Below are positions 49,099 to 58,530 of a stretch of 64,000 nucleotides of DNA, piece after piece. The stretch comes from Anaerotignum lactatifermentans (lineage in GTDB: Bacteria; Bacillota; Clostridia; Lachnospirales; Anaerotignaceae), in NCBI RefSeq assembly GCF_016902535.1, contig NZ_JACSNY010000007.1, positions 62,001 through 126,000 on the forward strand, in the 5' to 3' direction. Positions within the stretch are counted from its first letter, which is position 1. Each line of letters begins with the position of its first letter. A model generated the notes under the pieces. It was not told the origin of the DNA. It searched no databases and saw only the letters and a list, made by a program, of their open reading frames with translations. Position numbers and translations under genes: made by a program.

Positions 49099-50249
49099 AA
49101 AAAGCAATCTTGTGTTTGATTGCGGCAGTATCACTGCTTCTGCCTATGCCGACTGAGGCGGCTCCCATGAGCGTAGAAACACCAATACAAAAGGAAAATA
49201 CTACTGAAAATACATTGCCTGTGCCTGTTTCTGTGGAAAGGAAAAATATAGACGGTGTGGAATATTTGGTCAAGGTTTATGATCTACCAGCAGATACGCC
49301 ACAGGAGCAGCTGGTGGAAGAAGACTTTGTATTGGAAGACTTCTTGTTTAGCTATATCACTACAGATAAGCAGATCAATGAAAACAAAGACACAAAGGAA
49401 GTCACAGAAGACGCAAAGGCAGAAGGCAGTTCTAAAAATCTGGAAGAAGTCATCAAACTCTTTCCAGCCACAAAACCTTATGATAAAGATGGATATCAAG
49501 GTACATTAACACTGGATACCGGCAGCATCGTCACAGAGGTAGCAGGCTATACCACTAAGAACTATACGGTGTCTGCCACAAAGGAATATCCAGGCTTGAT
49601 GTATGCCGATCCTTCTTACGTTGCTCAGTCAACAATAAAAGATGGATATACATTGCCCTTGACCAATGTCAGCTGGACCGTTATGGGAACATCCCTTGCC
49701 GGAGATACTTTGGTACCCACAGAGTATAAGGCAGTAGCTACTTATTCCAAAACATTCAGCTCGCAGGTGCCTACGGGCTATGTGTCCACAGCAAGATACA
49801 AAGGCAATGTAACGAAGACAACGGCGGATACGGCAACATTTACCATTACTTACGCAGGAAAGCTGATAGAAAATGGAATGCCGCCAGTATTAAAAGCAGT
49901 AACAGGTATTATTGCAGTACTGCTTTTGGGCTGTGCCATTGCCATGCTTTTGCTTTATCTGAAAAACAGGCAAGGGGCGGATGTGTATAATCTCATTGAC
50001 AAAGAGTATATCTGCATCGGAAGGCAGAATATCAATCCGAAACAGCCTGTGATTGATTTGAATGAGTTTGAGGACTTAATCCAAAGCAATGTATTCCAGT
50101 TTGTACTGGACAAGAAAACAACAAAGGCACTTTTCGGCAGGAACATCAGTGTGACCTATAAAGACATGACAGTAAAGCACAGAGTCAATGAGAAAAAAGG
50201 AGAATATCGATTTGAACTGGATTTGGGAGGTGTGTTGGATGCGGAATAA
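49095..50249 (+). CDS. ICE cell-surface protein with signal peptide and one membrane helix
   Basis: The 384-residue protein has a signal peptide (MKKAILCLIAAVSLLLPMPTEA), an external part to about residue 265 and a helix (AVTGIIAVLLLGCAIAMLLLYL). A cytoplasmic tail of about 100 residues follows (YICIGRQNINPKQPVIDL), which could bind partners. Proteins of this shape occur just before the sortase in Tn1549-like elements, but no known domain is recognised. Start ATG 49095 follows GGAGCGAG. Its stop lies inside the sortase gene's start region, an 11-base overlap. Confidence 0.72.
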   Translation: MKKAILCLIAAVSLLLPMPTEAAPMSVETPIQKENTTENTLPVPVSVERKNIDGVEYLVKVYDLPADTPQEQLVEEDFVLEDFLFSYITTDKQINENKDTKEVTEDAKAEGSSKNLEEVIKLFPATKPYDKDGYQGTLTLDTGSIVTEVAGYTTKNYTVSATKEYPGLMYADPSYVAQSTIKDGYTLPLTNVSWTVMGTSLAGDTLVPTEYKAVATYSKTFSSQVPTGYVSTARYKGNVTKTTADTATFTITYAGKLIENGMPPVLKAVTGIIAVLLLGCAIAMLLLYLKNRQGADVYNLIDKEYICIGRQNINPKQPVIDLNEFEDLIQSNVFQFVLDKKTTKALFGRNISVTYKDMTVKHRVNEKKGEYRFELDLGGVLDAE

Positions 50250-51096
50250 AATGAGAACGATGCTGCTTTTGTTTTTATTTTCTGCTGCGGGCTTCTGCGT
50301 TCCAGCTTATGCGCTTGACTCGGATTTGAGCTACAATTACAAAACAGAGAATCCGGAGGAGTTTGTCATTGTGGGAAAATCCAATATCAATATCCAAGGA
50401 GAGATACCGGATTATCTCAGGGATATTTATGATGTATCGCCGCAGACAGTCTATGATTCAGAGTATGGGGCAAATGTGGTGGAGCCAAATGCACCATCCA
50501 TTAACAACACTACATACGCACCAACCAATGCACCAATCAATCCTTATACCCAAAGTCCAAACAGTCTGATTACAGGTACAGCCTATGGCGGGGGTACCAG
50601 TGGAAGCTACACAGCAGATATTTCTTCAGACGGCTATGTGACAAATGAGATTCCGGAACAGGTATATGATGAGGTTCTGCAGTATCCCTTAACAACCATT
50701 GAGCAGGTACGAAACAGCGATGGAAGCATTGGTGTATTGAAGATTCCTGAAATTGGGCTGATGGTAACCGCCTATGACGGCGATACCTTCACAGCCATGA
50801 AAAAAGGTGTGGGACATTTGGCTTCTACTTCCTGCTGGAATGGAAATATCGGTTTGGTAGGGCATAACAGAGGCACCAATGACTACTTTGGAAAACTGAA
50901 AAAACTGGATATTGGCGATGAAATGACCTATACCACAAAACTTGGCACAAGAACCTATGTGGTAAGATCCATTACAAAGATTGCCGATACGGACTGGTCA
51001 AAACTGCAATATACCAGTGACAACCGTCTGACATTGATTACCTGTGTGGAAGATGTACCTGATCAGCGTCTTTGCGTACAGGCAGTACAGAAATAA
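50239..51096 (+). CDS. Sortase of the ICE (class B/D-like)
   Basis: The 285-residue protein has a signal/anchor helix (MRTMLLLFLFSAAGFCVPAYA), a Ser/Thr/Asn/Pro-rich stalk (to about 150) and a sortase domain. The active residues are His in GLVGHNRGTNDYFG, Cys in LTLITCVED (TLxTC type) and Arg in PDQRLCVQ. Sortases cut LPxTG-like signals and join the protein to the wall or to pilin. Its likely client is the giant SpaA protein three genes downstream, which ends LPKTGY. The start is ATG 50239, with GGAGG ten bases upstream. Confidence 0.88.
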   Translation: MRNKMRTMLLLFLFSAAGFCVPAYALDSDLSYNYKTENPEEFVIVGKSNINIQGEIPDYLRDIYDVSPQTVYDSEYGANVVEPNAPSINNTTYAPTNAPINPYTQSPNSLITGTAYGGGTSGSYTADISSDGYVTNEIPEQVYDEVLQYPLTTIEQVRNSDGSIGVLKIPEIGLMVTAYDGDTFTAMKKGVGHLASTSCWNGNIGLVGHNRGTNDYFGKLKKLDIGDEMTYTTKLGTRTYVVRSITKIADTDWSKLQYTSDNRLTLITCVEDVPDQRLCVQAVQK

Positions 51097-51176
51097 TCTT
51101 TTGCTTGCAGTGTAACTGGTTTTTCGATATAAGAAAGGTAGGTGGAATACAGGATGAAAAGAATGAGGTGAAGAGC

Positions 51177-51935
51177 ATGAAAAAGAAATGGATGGCAGTC
51201 ATGACGGCAATACTGGCTATGAGCAGTACCGTACCAGCGTTGGCACAGCACATTTATGCTGGGGACGATGTAGAAAAGGTGGTGAGCTATGACGAAAACG
51301 GCAGGAAAGTCATTACATTGATATTTGATCCTGAAAAAATGCCGGAAGAAGTGCGCCAGCAGCTGGGTATTGGAAGTCCAGCAGAAAACAAAGAGAATAC
51401 AACGAAATTAGAAAATGTTTCTACAGCGGTAAAATTGACAGAACCGCCCAAAGAAGGTGAGGTGTTAGCAAATATCCAGTATGTAGATGAAACAGGCAGA
51501 CTGAGATATACATCTCCATACTACACTTACGGATATGGTCAGTGTACATGGTACGCAGGCGGAAGGTTTGAGGAGATGCATGGCATCCATATTTCTATCC
51601 ATGGATACGCCAAAGAGTGGCTGGACAGCAGTAGGTGGGACGCATCCCTGGAAGTGGTAACAGATCTATCATCTGTACCGGAACAGTCCATAGCCATCTA
51701 TGTGCCGAAGACAGACAATCGACTGGCTGGTCATGTATGCTTCATCGAATATGTGGAGCGTGATGAAAAGGGAAATCCTCTTTATATCTACTACACAGAT
51801 GCCAACGGCAAGAAAGATACCGTGAAAAACGCTTACACACCAGGCGTAGACGGTATGGTGATTAAAGAAGATTACCAGACATTCTTGGAAAACAGCCAGC
51901 TGAAACTGGCTGGATATCTGAAAGTAAAAGAATAA
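51177..51935 (+). CDS. Secreted CHAP-domain protein (probable peptidoglycan amidase/peptidase)
   Basis: The 252-residue protein has a signal peptide (MKKKWMAVMTAILAMSSTVPALA) and a CHAP domain from about residue 115. The catalytic Cys is in YGYGQCTWYAGGRF and the catalytic His in RLAGHVCFIEY. CHAP enzymes cleave cross-bridge or amide bonds in the wall. In conjugative elements they open the wall for the transfer channel. The start ATG 51177 has GAGGTG upstream; the in-frame stretch before it is not a plausible secretion signal. It lies between sortase and adhesin genes, with a terminator after it. Confidence 0.85.
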   Translation: MKKKWMAVMTAILAMSSTVPALAQHIYAGDDVEKVVSYDENGRKVITLIFDPEKMPEEVRQQLGIGSPAENKENTTKLENVSTAVKLTEPPKEGEVLANIQYVDETGRLRYTSPYYTYGYGQCTWYAGGRFEEMHGIHISIHGYAKEWLDSSRWDASLEVVTDLSSVPEQSIAIYVPKTDNRLAGHVCFIEYVERDEKGNPLYIYYTDANGKKDTVKNAYTPGVDGMVIKEDYQTFLENSQLKLAGYLKVKE

Positions 51936-51953
51936 ATGAAAGTATAAACAAAC

Positions 51954-52012
51954 AAAGGCTTTGCAAACAGACAGCTGCAAAAATGCGGACTGTATGAGCA
52001 AAGCTTTTTTTA
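51954..52012 (+). terminator. Probable terminator after the CHAP gene
   Basis: AAAGGCTTTGC pairs with GCAAAGCTTT (one bulge) across a 33-base loop, and seven T follow. It is close before the adhesin gene's ribosome site, so some read-through is likely. Confidence 0.5.
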
Positions 52013-52031
52013 TTGAAAAGGAGGAAAACAT

Positions 52032-55000
52032 ATGTCAGCATGGAAGAAATTTACGGCTTTTCTTATGTCAGCTTTTCTGCTTCTGACAACAGGTGTGCAG
52101 GCATTTGCCGGTACATCCATGGAAGATGCGCTGAACAAGGTAAATCTCTATGTCAAACAGGACAAGGGTGCACAGCTTTTGACATGGAAAGGCATCATTG
52201 ACAGCAATAACTTCGCACCGGCAGTTATTGTGTATCAAGCAGAAGACGGCAAAGAATATCCGGCATTCTGTGCCAATCCAAACCGACCGGGTGTAGAAGA
52301 TTTAGCAGGCAAGTCATACGACGTGGATGTGGATCAGCTGGATACTGACCCTGCGGTCTGGGGCGTTATTACAAACGGCTATCCTTATAAAACACCGCAG
52401 GAAATGGGTGTAAATACAGAGTATGAAGCCTACTATGCTACAAAAATGGCAGTATGGGCAGTGGTTCATGATAATTATAGCAACTTAGATGACTGGAAAG
52501 CCAACGGCAGCCAGAACGCACATGTAGAAAAAGCCATGAAGGATTTGGTAGCCAAAGGCAGGGCAAACCAGTATGTATATAAGTCATGGCTTGCCATCAA
52601 CCCAAAGAACCAGACAGTAGATACAGATGATAAGGATGAGAATTATCTTTCTCAGGAATATACCTTAAAATCTAACGTAAATATCCGTAGTTATCGTGTG
52701 GTGCTTGATGGGGATGTGCCGGAAGGAACAATCGTAACTGATGTGAACAACACACCAAAGGACAGCTTTGAAGGCACAGAAACAACATTTAAAGCATTGA
52801 TTCCAAAGGATACCGCAGAAAACAGCGGCAGCTTTCGTGTATTGGTAAAAGGCAAATTAGAAAATAAATCCGTGCTTTTTGGAATTTCTCACGATGCCAA
52901 TAAGCAGGATTATTATGTAGCACCGCTTCCAAGCTATAACGGGGATTCCTGGGTAGATTTGACCTATTCCACAACCGGAACTGTCGTTCCTGGAGAACCA
53001 GACGATCCAGAAAATCCGCAGGTGCCTGAACCAAGCCCAGGCTTACAGATTTTGAAAGTAAAGAAAGGTACAACGGAAGGACTGGCAGGCGCCGTATTTA
53101 AAGTTGAAATTGACGGCAAAACCATTGGTCATTATGTGACCGATGAAAACGGCGAAATCCTGATTCCGGATTTAACAGGCACCGTATCTGTCACAGAGGA
53201 AGTACCGCCTGTTGGTTATGTATTGGATGAAGAAAATCATAAAGATGTAGAGATTGTGGATGCGGATGAACCTACAGTGGTGACATTTGCCAATGAGGAA
53301 ATGGCACAGCTTGAGATTACGAAAGTTGATGCGGATACAGGTGAAACACTTGCAGGTGCAACAATCAGGGTTGCACTGGATGACGGCTCCGATTCCTGGG
53401 ATGTATATACCAACGCTTCCGGCAAAGCGACACTAACCAATATGAAAAGCGGCACCTATACCATAACGGAGATTGTGGCACCAGAAGGCTATTTATTGAA
53501 TGAAGAACCTGTTCTTATTAAGCTGGAACCGGGCAAAACAGCTACAGTCACACTAAAAGACAAAGCAAAACCAGGGATTGTTATCAAAAAATATGACGAA
53601 GATACAGGATTTCCTTTGGAAAACGCAGAATTTTCCGTTGCCAAAAAAGGCGGTTCTATCGTGTATGAAGGTATGACAGATAAAGAGGGCAAAATCAAGG
53701 TGGAAGGCTTAGAAGAAGGCTGGTACACCATTACAGAAATTGCACCGCCAAAAGGCTACCTGATTTCAACAGAAAGCAAAGATGTGTATCTGGAAGGCGG
53801 CAAATGCGTGGAAGTGAAATTCGATAATCGTTTGCGCCCTTCTCTCCAGATTATGAAGATTGATGCCGAAACAGGAGAACCCCTTGCAGGTGCTAAGTTC
53901 AAGGTACAGAAAACAGAAGACAAAACCGTCAGTGAGTATGTAACGGACGAAACAGGAACAGTTGTTATCCATGACCTTGACGAAGCTGTTTATACAGTGG
54001 AAGAAATAGAAGCACCTGACGGCTATGCCATTGATCCGGACAGCCATAAGGACATTGCTTTGGAATGGGGAAAGACAAAGACACTTGTATTCTCCGACAC
54101 CAGAAAACCGGCTTTGGAGATTATCAAAGTAGATGCCAAAACAGAGGAACCTTTGGCAAATGCTAAGTTCAAAATTACAAAAACAGAAGATGATACCGTC
54201 AGTGAATATATGACAGATGAAAACGGAAAAATTACCATCCAGGATCTGCCGGAAGGCATTTACACTGTTGAAGAAATTACTGCACCAGATGGATATATTC
54301 TTGATACACAGCATAAGGAAATCGAGTTGTCTGCCGGTGACAGCAAGCAGCTTATTTATGAAAACACAAGAAAACCAGACCTCATTATCACGAAAATAAA
54401 TGTTTTGACAGAAAAGCCAGTACCTAATACCACATTCAAAATTGAGTATGAGGGAGAAAACGGCGGTGTAGTGCCACTTGGCACTTACAAAACTGATGAA
54501 ACTGGTCAAATTATTCTGGAAGATGTAGAAGTCGGTTGGTATATCATTACAGAAACAAGACCGGCACAGGGAATGAGTCTTCCTTCCAATCCTGTTACAA
54601 GAAAATACCTTGCACCAGGAGAAAATGCCTATCTGACGGCAGGCAGCGTGGATTCGCAGACACCGTCTTTGGGAACAGGCAACACAGCCTCTCAAAGTAA
54701 AGTAACTGTGACATCAGGCAATGACTATATTGGAGAAGAAATTCCAAACTATCCGCTGAACAGTTTGGTTATCAAGAAAACGGATGGCATCACTTCTGAA
54801 ATGTTGGAAGGAGCAGCTTTTGAAGTACGAAAAGTATCGGAAGACATTTCCGGTAATTCCGGCACCATCATCGGCAGATATACCACAGACAGCTCCGGTA
54901 TCATTGTCATTACCGGATTGGAAGCCGGCGCTTACCTCATTGAGGAAGTGCAGGCTCCTGCAAACTATCTTATTTCCGAAAACAGTAAGCAGCAGGCTTG

Positions 55001-57533
55001 GTTAAAAGCAGACGGCACATCTGTGGTAGAGGTAACTTTTGCCAACTATCCTTATGGCTCTCTGCTCATCACAAAAGTGGATGCCTTGACCAATAAACCA
55101 TTATCCAATGCCACTTTCCAAGTAACAACTGGTGATGGAACGGTGGTTGGAAACAGCAACGGTATGTATACTACAAACAGTGATGGCGAAATCCTGATTC
55201 CAAATCTGAAACCAGGCAGTTATGTAGTAACTGAGCGCATTGCACCGGAAGGATATGCCTGCGATACAAAACCGCAGACCATTGAAATTGGTACAGACGG
55301 CGCTACATACAAAGTACAGTTCCAGAACCAGCCTATGTGCTCTCTCGTGATTTTGAAGAAAGACGCTGATAACGGCAACCCACTTTCAGGTGCTCAGTTT
55401 AAAGTAACTACATCAAAAGGCACTGTTGTAGGAACAAATAACGGCATATTTACAACAGACAGCAACGGTTCCATTACCATACCAAACTTAGAAAAAGGAA
55501 GTTATATTGTGGAAGAAGTAAAAGCTCCTGAAGGATATGTTTTAGAAGAACAGTCAAAAACTATTGAGATTGACTTTGGAAAAACATATACATTGGAGTT
55601 TACAAATAAGAAAATGACTTCTTTGGTTGTAAAGAAAGTTGATTCTGTGACAGGTGAGCCATTAGTAGGTGCCAAGTTCTTGGTGGAAAAACAAAACGGT
55701 GAACACGTAGGCGAGTACACCACAGACAGTACCGGAACAATCTTGCTTCCGACACTTGATCCAGACTGGTATGTAGTAAGAGAAACAAAAGCTCCAGATG
55801 GTTATATACTTGATGAAACTCCAAAAACCGTTGAAGTAAAAACAAACGTGCCAACGGTGGTAACATTTGAAAACAAGCCGCTTTCAGGAATCAAAATCGT
55901 AAAAGCCGATTCCGAAACAGGGGAACCCTTGGAAGGTGTTTCTTTTGCTGTGTCAAAAATGAATGGCGAAAAAATCGGCACATTCAAAACAGATCAGGAA
56001 GGTATGATCTATATCTCTGATTTGGAAGACGGCTATTACACCGTAACAGAAACAGAAGGATTGGAAGGCTATCACTGGGACAAAGAACCGAAAACAGTAG
56101 AAGTGAAATCCGGCAAACAAACCATTGTAGAAGTGGAAAATCAGCCATACTCTGGTCTTGTTATTGAGAAAACAGACAGCAGAACTGGCGATCCAATCGA
56201 AGGTGTGGAATTCCTTGTGACAAAATTCAACGGCGAGCAGATTGGATACTATGAAACAGATGAATCCGGCTTGATTGTCATTGAAGGGCTGGAAGAAGGC
56301 ACATACTTGGTAAAGGAAACAAAAGAAGCCAAAGGCTATAAACTTGGCAGTGAAGCCAAAGAAGTGGAAATCAAAGACGGCAAAAGAACAACATTAAAAG
56401 TGGAGAATGATCCAATGTCTTCTGTATTGATCCATAAAATCGACTCTGTCACAGGAGAAGGCATTCCAGGAGTGAAATTCCTGTTATATGACAGTGACAA
56501 TGAACCAATCGGTCAGTTTGAAACAGATGACGAAGGCTATATCTGGATCAGAAAAGAATTGCCGGAAGGCAAGTACAAACTCAGAGAATTAGAGCCTGCA
56601 GAAGGCTATATCTCCGATGACAGCGAGAAAACATTCTATGTGCAGAAAGGCAGAACAACAGAAATCGAGTGGGAGAATACACCGGAAGTCGGTCAGATTG
56701 TCATTACAAAACGTTCTGCCGAGTTCAATGAACTGACAGGTCTTCCTGCCGGTTCTCCATTGTCCGGCGCGGTATTTGAAATCTATAATACCACAGGAAA
56801 TTTGGTAGATAAGATTTCTTCTGGCAGCAATGGTGTTGCAGCATCAAAAGGTTTGCCTGTAGGTGTCTACACAATTAAGGAGGTATCCGCACCAAGATAT
56901 TACGCTTTGAATGATAAAACTCTTTTGGCAGAAATCAGGCACAACGGCGATATTGTCAGATTTGAAGTGCTGAACAGCAGTATTTCTTTGAACTTGACGA
57001 TTCAGAAAAAAGGAGCAAACGCCGCATTTCCTGGACAGACCATCCAGTATGACATTTATGAAGTGCAGAACGGCTCCTCCGGCACTTTGGAAAACTTCTA
57101 TATCCATGACAGGATTCCAACAGATGCCACAAGAGCGTTGAAGATCGTCACAGGCACATATTCCGAAAGAATGTATTATAAGATCACTTATAAAACGAAC
57201 TACAGGGATTATCGTGTGCTTGCGGAAAATCTTCTGACAAAGAACAGCTATGAATATAGTCTCCATCCAAATGTACTTGGCTTGGCAAATGGGGAATATG
57301 TCACAGACGTGCGTCTGGAATTCCCGAAGGCAAGCCCTGGCTTTAAGATGCTTGAAAATATGTCTGTATTCTGTCAGGTAATGCCGAATATGCCGAAAGA
57401 ATACCGTATCGTCAATAGAGCAGATGTAGGAGGAAGATACGGCAATGAATGGGAAAGCGCAAAGACCAGCTGGAACACAACGGTGTGGACTGTGAATACA
57501 CCGCCGGTAACGCTTCCCAAAACAGGTTATTAA
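52032..57533 (+). CDS. Giant SpaA/Cna_B repeat adhesin with altered thioester domain
   Basis: The 1833-residue protein has a signal peptide (ending GVQAFA) and an N-terminal domain (about 28-160) like surface thioester (TQXA) domains. About fourteen SpaA/Cna_B repeats follow (from about 337 to 1620), each opening with an I-x-K-x-D-like strand and ending V-x-F-x-N, with inner E-x-x-x-P-x-G-Y segments. A last beta domain leads to the end PVTLPKTGY. Such stalks are stiffened by Lys-Asn isopeptide bonds. The thioester Cys is present (AFCANP, residue 80), but the partner Gln of TQxAxW is Lys (ATKMAVW, residue 138). LPKTG is the extreme C-terminus, with no membrane helix or basic tail after it. The protein probably mediates mating contact or host adhesion. 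Confidence 0.9.
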   Translation: MSAWKKFTAFLMSAFLLLTTGVQAFAGTSMEDALNKVNLYVKQDKGAQLLTWKGIIDSNNFAPAVIVYQAEDGKEYPAFCANPNRPGVEDLAGKSYDVDVDQLDTDPAVWGVITNGYPYKTPQEMGVNTEYEAYYATKMAVWAVVHDNYSNLDDWKANGSQNAHVEKAMKDLVAKGRANQYVYKSWLAINPKNQTVDTDDKDENYLSQEYTLKSNVNIRSYRVVLDGDVPEGTIVTDVNNTPKDSFEGTETTFKALIPKDTAENSGSFRVLVKGKLENKSVLFGISHDANKQDYYVAPLPSYNGDSWVDLTYSTTGTVVPGEPDDPENPQVPEPSPGLQILKVKKGTTEGLAGAVFKVEIDGKTIGHYVTDENGEILIPDLTGTVSVTEEVPPVGYVLDEENHKDVEIVDADEPTVVTFANEEMAQLEITKVDADTGETLAGATIRVALDDGSDSWDVYTNASGKATLTNMKSGTYTITEIVAPEGYLLNEEPVLIKLEPGKTATVTLKDKAKPGIVIKKYDEDTGFPLENAEFSVAKKGGSIVYEGMTDKEGKIKVEGLEEGWYTITEIAPPKGYLISTESKDVYLEGGKCVEVKFDNRLRPSLQIMKIDAETGEPLAGAKFKVQKTEDKTVSEYVTDETGTVVIHDLDEAVYTVEEIEAPDGYAIDPDSHKDIALEWGKTKTLVFSDTRKPALEIIKVDAKTEEPLANAKFKITKTEDDTVSEYMTDENGKITIQDLPEGIYTVEEITAPDGYILDTQHKEIELSAGDSKQLIYENTRKPDLIITKINVLTEKPVPNTTFKIEYEGENGGVVPLGTYKTDETGQIILEDVEVGWYIITETRPAQGMSLPSNPVTRKYLAPGENAYLTAGSVDSQTPSLGTGNTASQSKVTVTSGNDYIGEEIPNYPLNSLVIKKTDGITSEMLEGAAFEVRKVSEDISGNSGTIIGRYTTDSSGIIVITGLEAGAYLIEEVQAPANYLISENSKQQAWLKADGTSVVEVTFANYPYGSLLITKVDALTNKPLSNATFQVTTGDGTVVGNSNGMYTTNSDGEILIPNLKPGSYVVTERIAPEGYACDTKPQTIEIGTDGATYKVQFQNQPMCSLVILKKDADNGNPLSGAQFKVTTSKGTVVGTNNGIFTTDSNGSITIPNLEKGSYIVEEVKAPEGYVLEEQSKTIEIDFGKTYTLEFTNKKMTSLVVKKVDSVTGEPLVGAKFLVEKQNGEHVGEYTTDSTGTILLPTLDPDWYVVRETKAPDGYILDETPKTVEVKTNVPTVVTFENKPLSGIKIVKADSETGEPLEGVSFAVSKMNGEKIGTFKTDQEGMIYISDLEDGYYTVTETEGLEGYHWDKEPKTVEVKSGKQTIVEVENQPYSGLVIEKTDSRTGDPIEGVEFLVTKFNGEQIGYYETDESGLIVIEGLEEGTYLVKETKEAKGYKLGSEAKEVEIKDGKRTTLKVENDPMSSVLIHKIDSVTGEGIPGVKFLLYDSDNEPIGQFETDDEGYIWIRKELPEGKYKLRELEPAEGYISDDSEKTFYVQKGRTTEIEWENTPEVGQIVITKRSAEFNELTGLPAGSPLSGAVFEIYNTTGNLVDKISSGSNGVAASKGLPVGVYTIKEVSAPRYYALNDKTLLAEIRHNGDIVRFEVLNSSISLNLTIQKKGANAAFPGQTIQYDIYEVQNGSSGTLENFYIHDRIPTDATRALKIVTGTYSERMYYKITYKTNYRDYRVLAENLLTKNSYEYSLHPNVLGLANGEYVTDVRLEFPKASPGFKMLENMSVFCQVMPNMPKEYRIVNRADVGGRYGNEWESAKTSWNTTVWTVNTPPVTLPKTGY

Positions 57534-57546
57534 AAATATGATTTCT

Positions 57547-57572
57547 GGGGCAGTCTTAAGGCTGCCCCTTTT
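57547..57572 (+). terminator. Terminator after the adhesin gene
   Basis: GGGGCAG and CTGCCCC form a seven-pair stem, with a TTTT tract, 14 bases after the stop codon. Confidence 0.75.
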
Positions 57573-57593
57573 CTATGAAAGGAGAGAAGAACA

Positions 57594-57941
57594 ATGGCAG
57601 TAAGATGGAAAAGGGTATTTTTGCTGACAGTGGTTGTGCTTATGGCAGTGATTCTATTTGCACCGCCAGTATTTGCGGCACCGGATAGTGGTCAGGTTTC
57701 CACAGCCATTGAAAGCACTTGGAAAACAGCAGCAACACAGATTAAAACCGTAACCAATAACGTGATCTTTCCAGTGGTGGATTGTGTGCTGGCAATCCTG
57801 CTTTTTGTCAAATTAGCTATGGCTTACTTTGATTACAAAAAGCATGGCGAGTTTGATTTCGCACCGGTGGCAATCCTGTTTTTCGGGCTGGTGTTTGCTA
57901 TTACAGCACCGACTTATATCTGGAATATTCTTGGGATTTAA
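57594..57941 (+). CDS. DUF3852 protein, VirB2/TrbC-like small membrane protein
   Basis: The 115-residue protein has a signal-like N-terminal helix (VFLLTVVVLMAVILFAPPVFAA) and two further helices (NNVIFPVVDCVLAILLFVKLAMAYF and VAILFFGLVFAITAPTYIWNIL). It matches DUF3852 of Tn1549-like elements. Size and layout resemble VirB2/TrbC pilins of type IV secretion, so a part in the transfer channel is likely. AAAGGAGAG precedes the ATG. It opens the transfer-channel gene block. Confidence 0.82.
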   Translation: MAVRWKRVFLLTVVVLMAVILFAPPVFAAPDSGQVSTAIESTWKTAATQIKTVTNNVIFPVVDCVLAILLFVKLAMAYFDYKKHGEFDFAPVAILFFGLVFAITAPTYIWNILGI

Positions 57942-57956
57942 GTCGGGGAAAATCCA

Positions 57957-57985
57957 TTGAGTCAAGCCCATAAAAATGGTATAAT
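57957..57985 (+). promoter_or_regulatory. Own promoter of the toxin-antitoxin cassette
   Basis: TTGAGT (57957-57962), a 17-base spacer and TATAAT (57980-57985), preceded by TGG, form a strong sigma-A promoter. It lies within the ICE transfer region, 43 bases before the VbhA-like gene. Confidence 0.82.
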
Positions 57986-58027
57986 ATCTACAAAAGCAGG
58001 AAAAAACAAAAAAGTAAGGAAGTTAAA

Positions 58028-58225
58028 ATGAAGGACAAGGAATGGATCATCAAACAGACGGATGCGTCTATGAGATTGGAAGGAATGCCTCTTACAGATC
58101 AGGACAAAGACAGAATCCGTTCTTGTGTGGGAGATCAGGAAAAAGTGGAACATGTCATTGGTGAATTGGTAGACAGTTATCGAAAAAGCGTGTCTGTGAA
58201 AGATATTTCAAACATAAGGAAGTGA
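58028..58225 (+). CDS. VbhA-like Fic antitoxin, without a Fic partner here
   Basis: The 65-residue protein fits the VbhA-like antitoxin family, whose inhibitory helix carries (S/T)-x-x-x-E-(G/N). Here it reads SMRLEGM (about residues 14-20), followed by PLTDQDKDRIRSCVGDQ. VbhA-type antitoxins block Fic toxins that AMPylate proteins by placing this Glu in the Fic active site. No Fic (HPFxxGNG) protein is found in the window. The next genes are an unrelated MNT-HEPN pair, suggesting replacement of the toxin or a Fic protein elsewhere. GGAAG precedes the ATG. Confidence 0.72.
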   Translation: MKDKEWIIKQTDASMRLEGMPLTDQDKDRIRSCVGDQEKVEHVIGELVDSYRKSVSVKDISNIRK

Positions 58226-58230
58226 GGAAT

Positions 58231-58530
58231 ATGGCAAAAATTTATACTATAGAGGAATTGAAAGCCATTATTATTCCCATAGCAAAAAAATATGGAATCC
58301 AAAAAGTATATCTCTTCGGTTCCATGGCACGAGGCGATGGCGATGAGAACAGTGATATTGATTTGCGTATTGAAAAAGGTGAACTAAAAGGTTTGTTCGC
58401 CTTGGGAGGGTTTTATGCGGAAATCTCAGAAGCCCTGCAAAAGAATGTAGATGTGGTGACAACCGGCAGTCTGGATCAGGAATTTCTTGACGAGATTAAA
58501 GAAGATGAGGTGTTGCTGTATGCGGGCTGA
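58231..58530 (+). CDS. MntA-type nucleotidyltransferase antitoxin
   Basis: The 99-residue protein is a minimal nucleotidyltransferase of the MNT family. YLFGSMARGDGDENSDIDLRI carries the G-S-x10-D-x-D catalytic motif intact. MntA antitoxins silence their HEPN partner by adding AMP to a Tyr near the HEPN active site. The ATG 58231 has GGAAGTGAGG upstream; GTG 58222 is possible but overlaps the ribosome site. The end overlaps the HEPN gene by 11 bases, giving coupled synthesis. Confidence 0.88.
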   Translation: MAKIYTIEELKAIIIPIAKKYGIQKVYLFGSMARGDGDENSDIDLRIEKGELKGLFALGGFYAEISEALQKNVDVVTTGSLDQEFLDEIKEDEVLLYAG

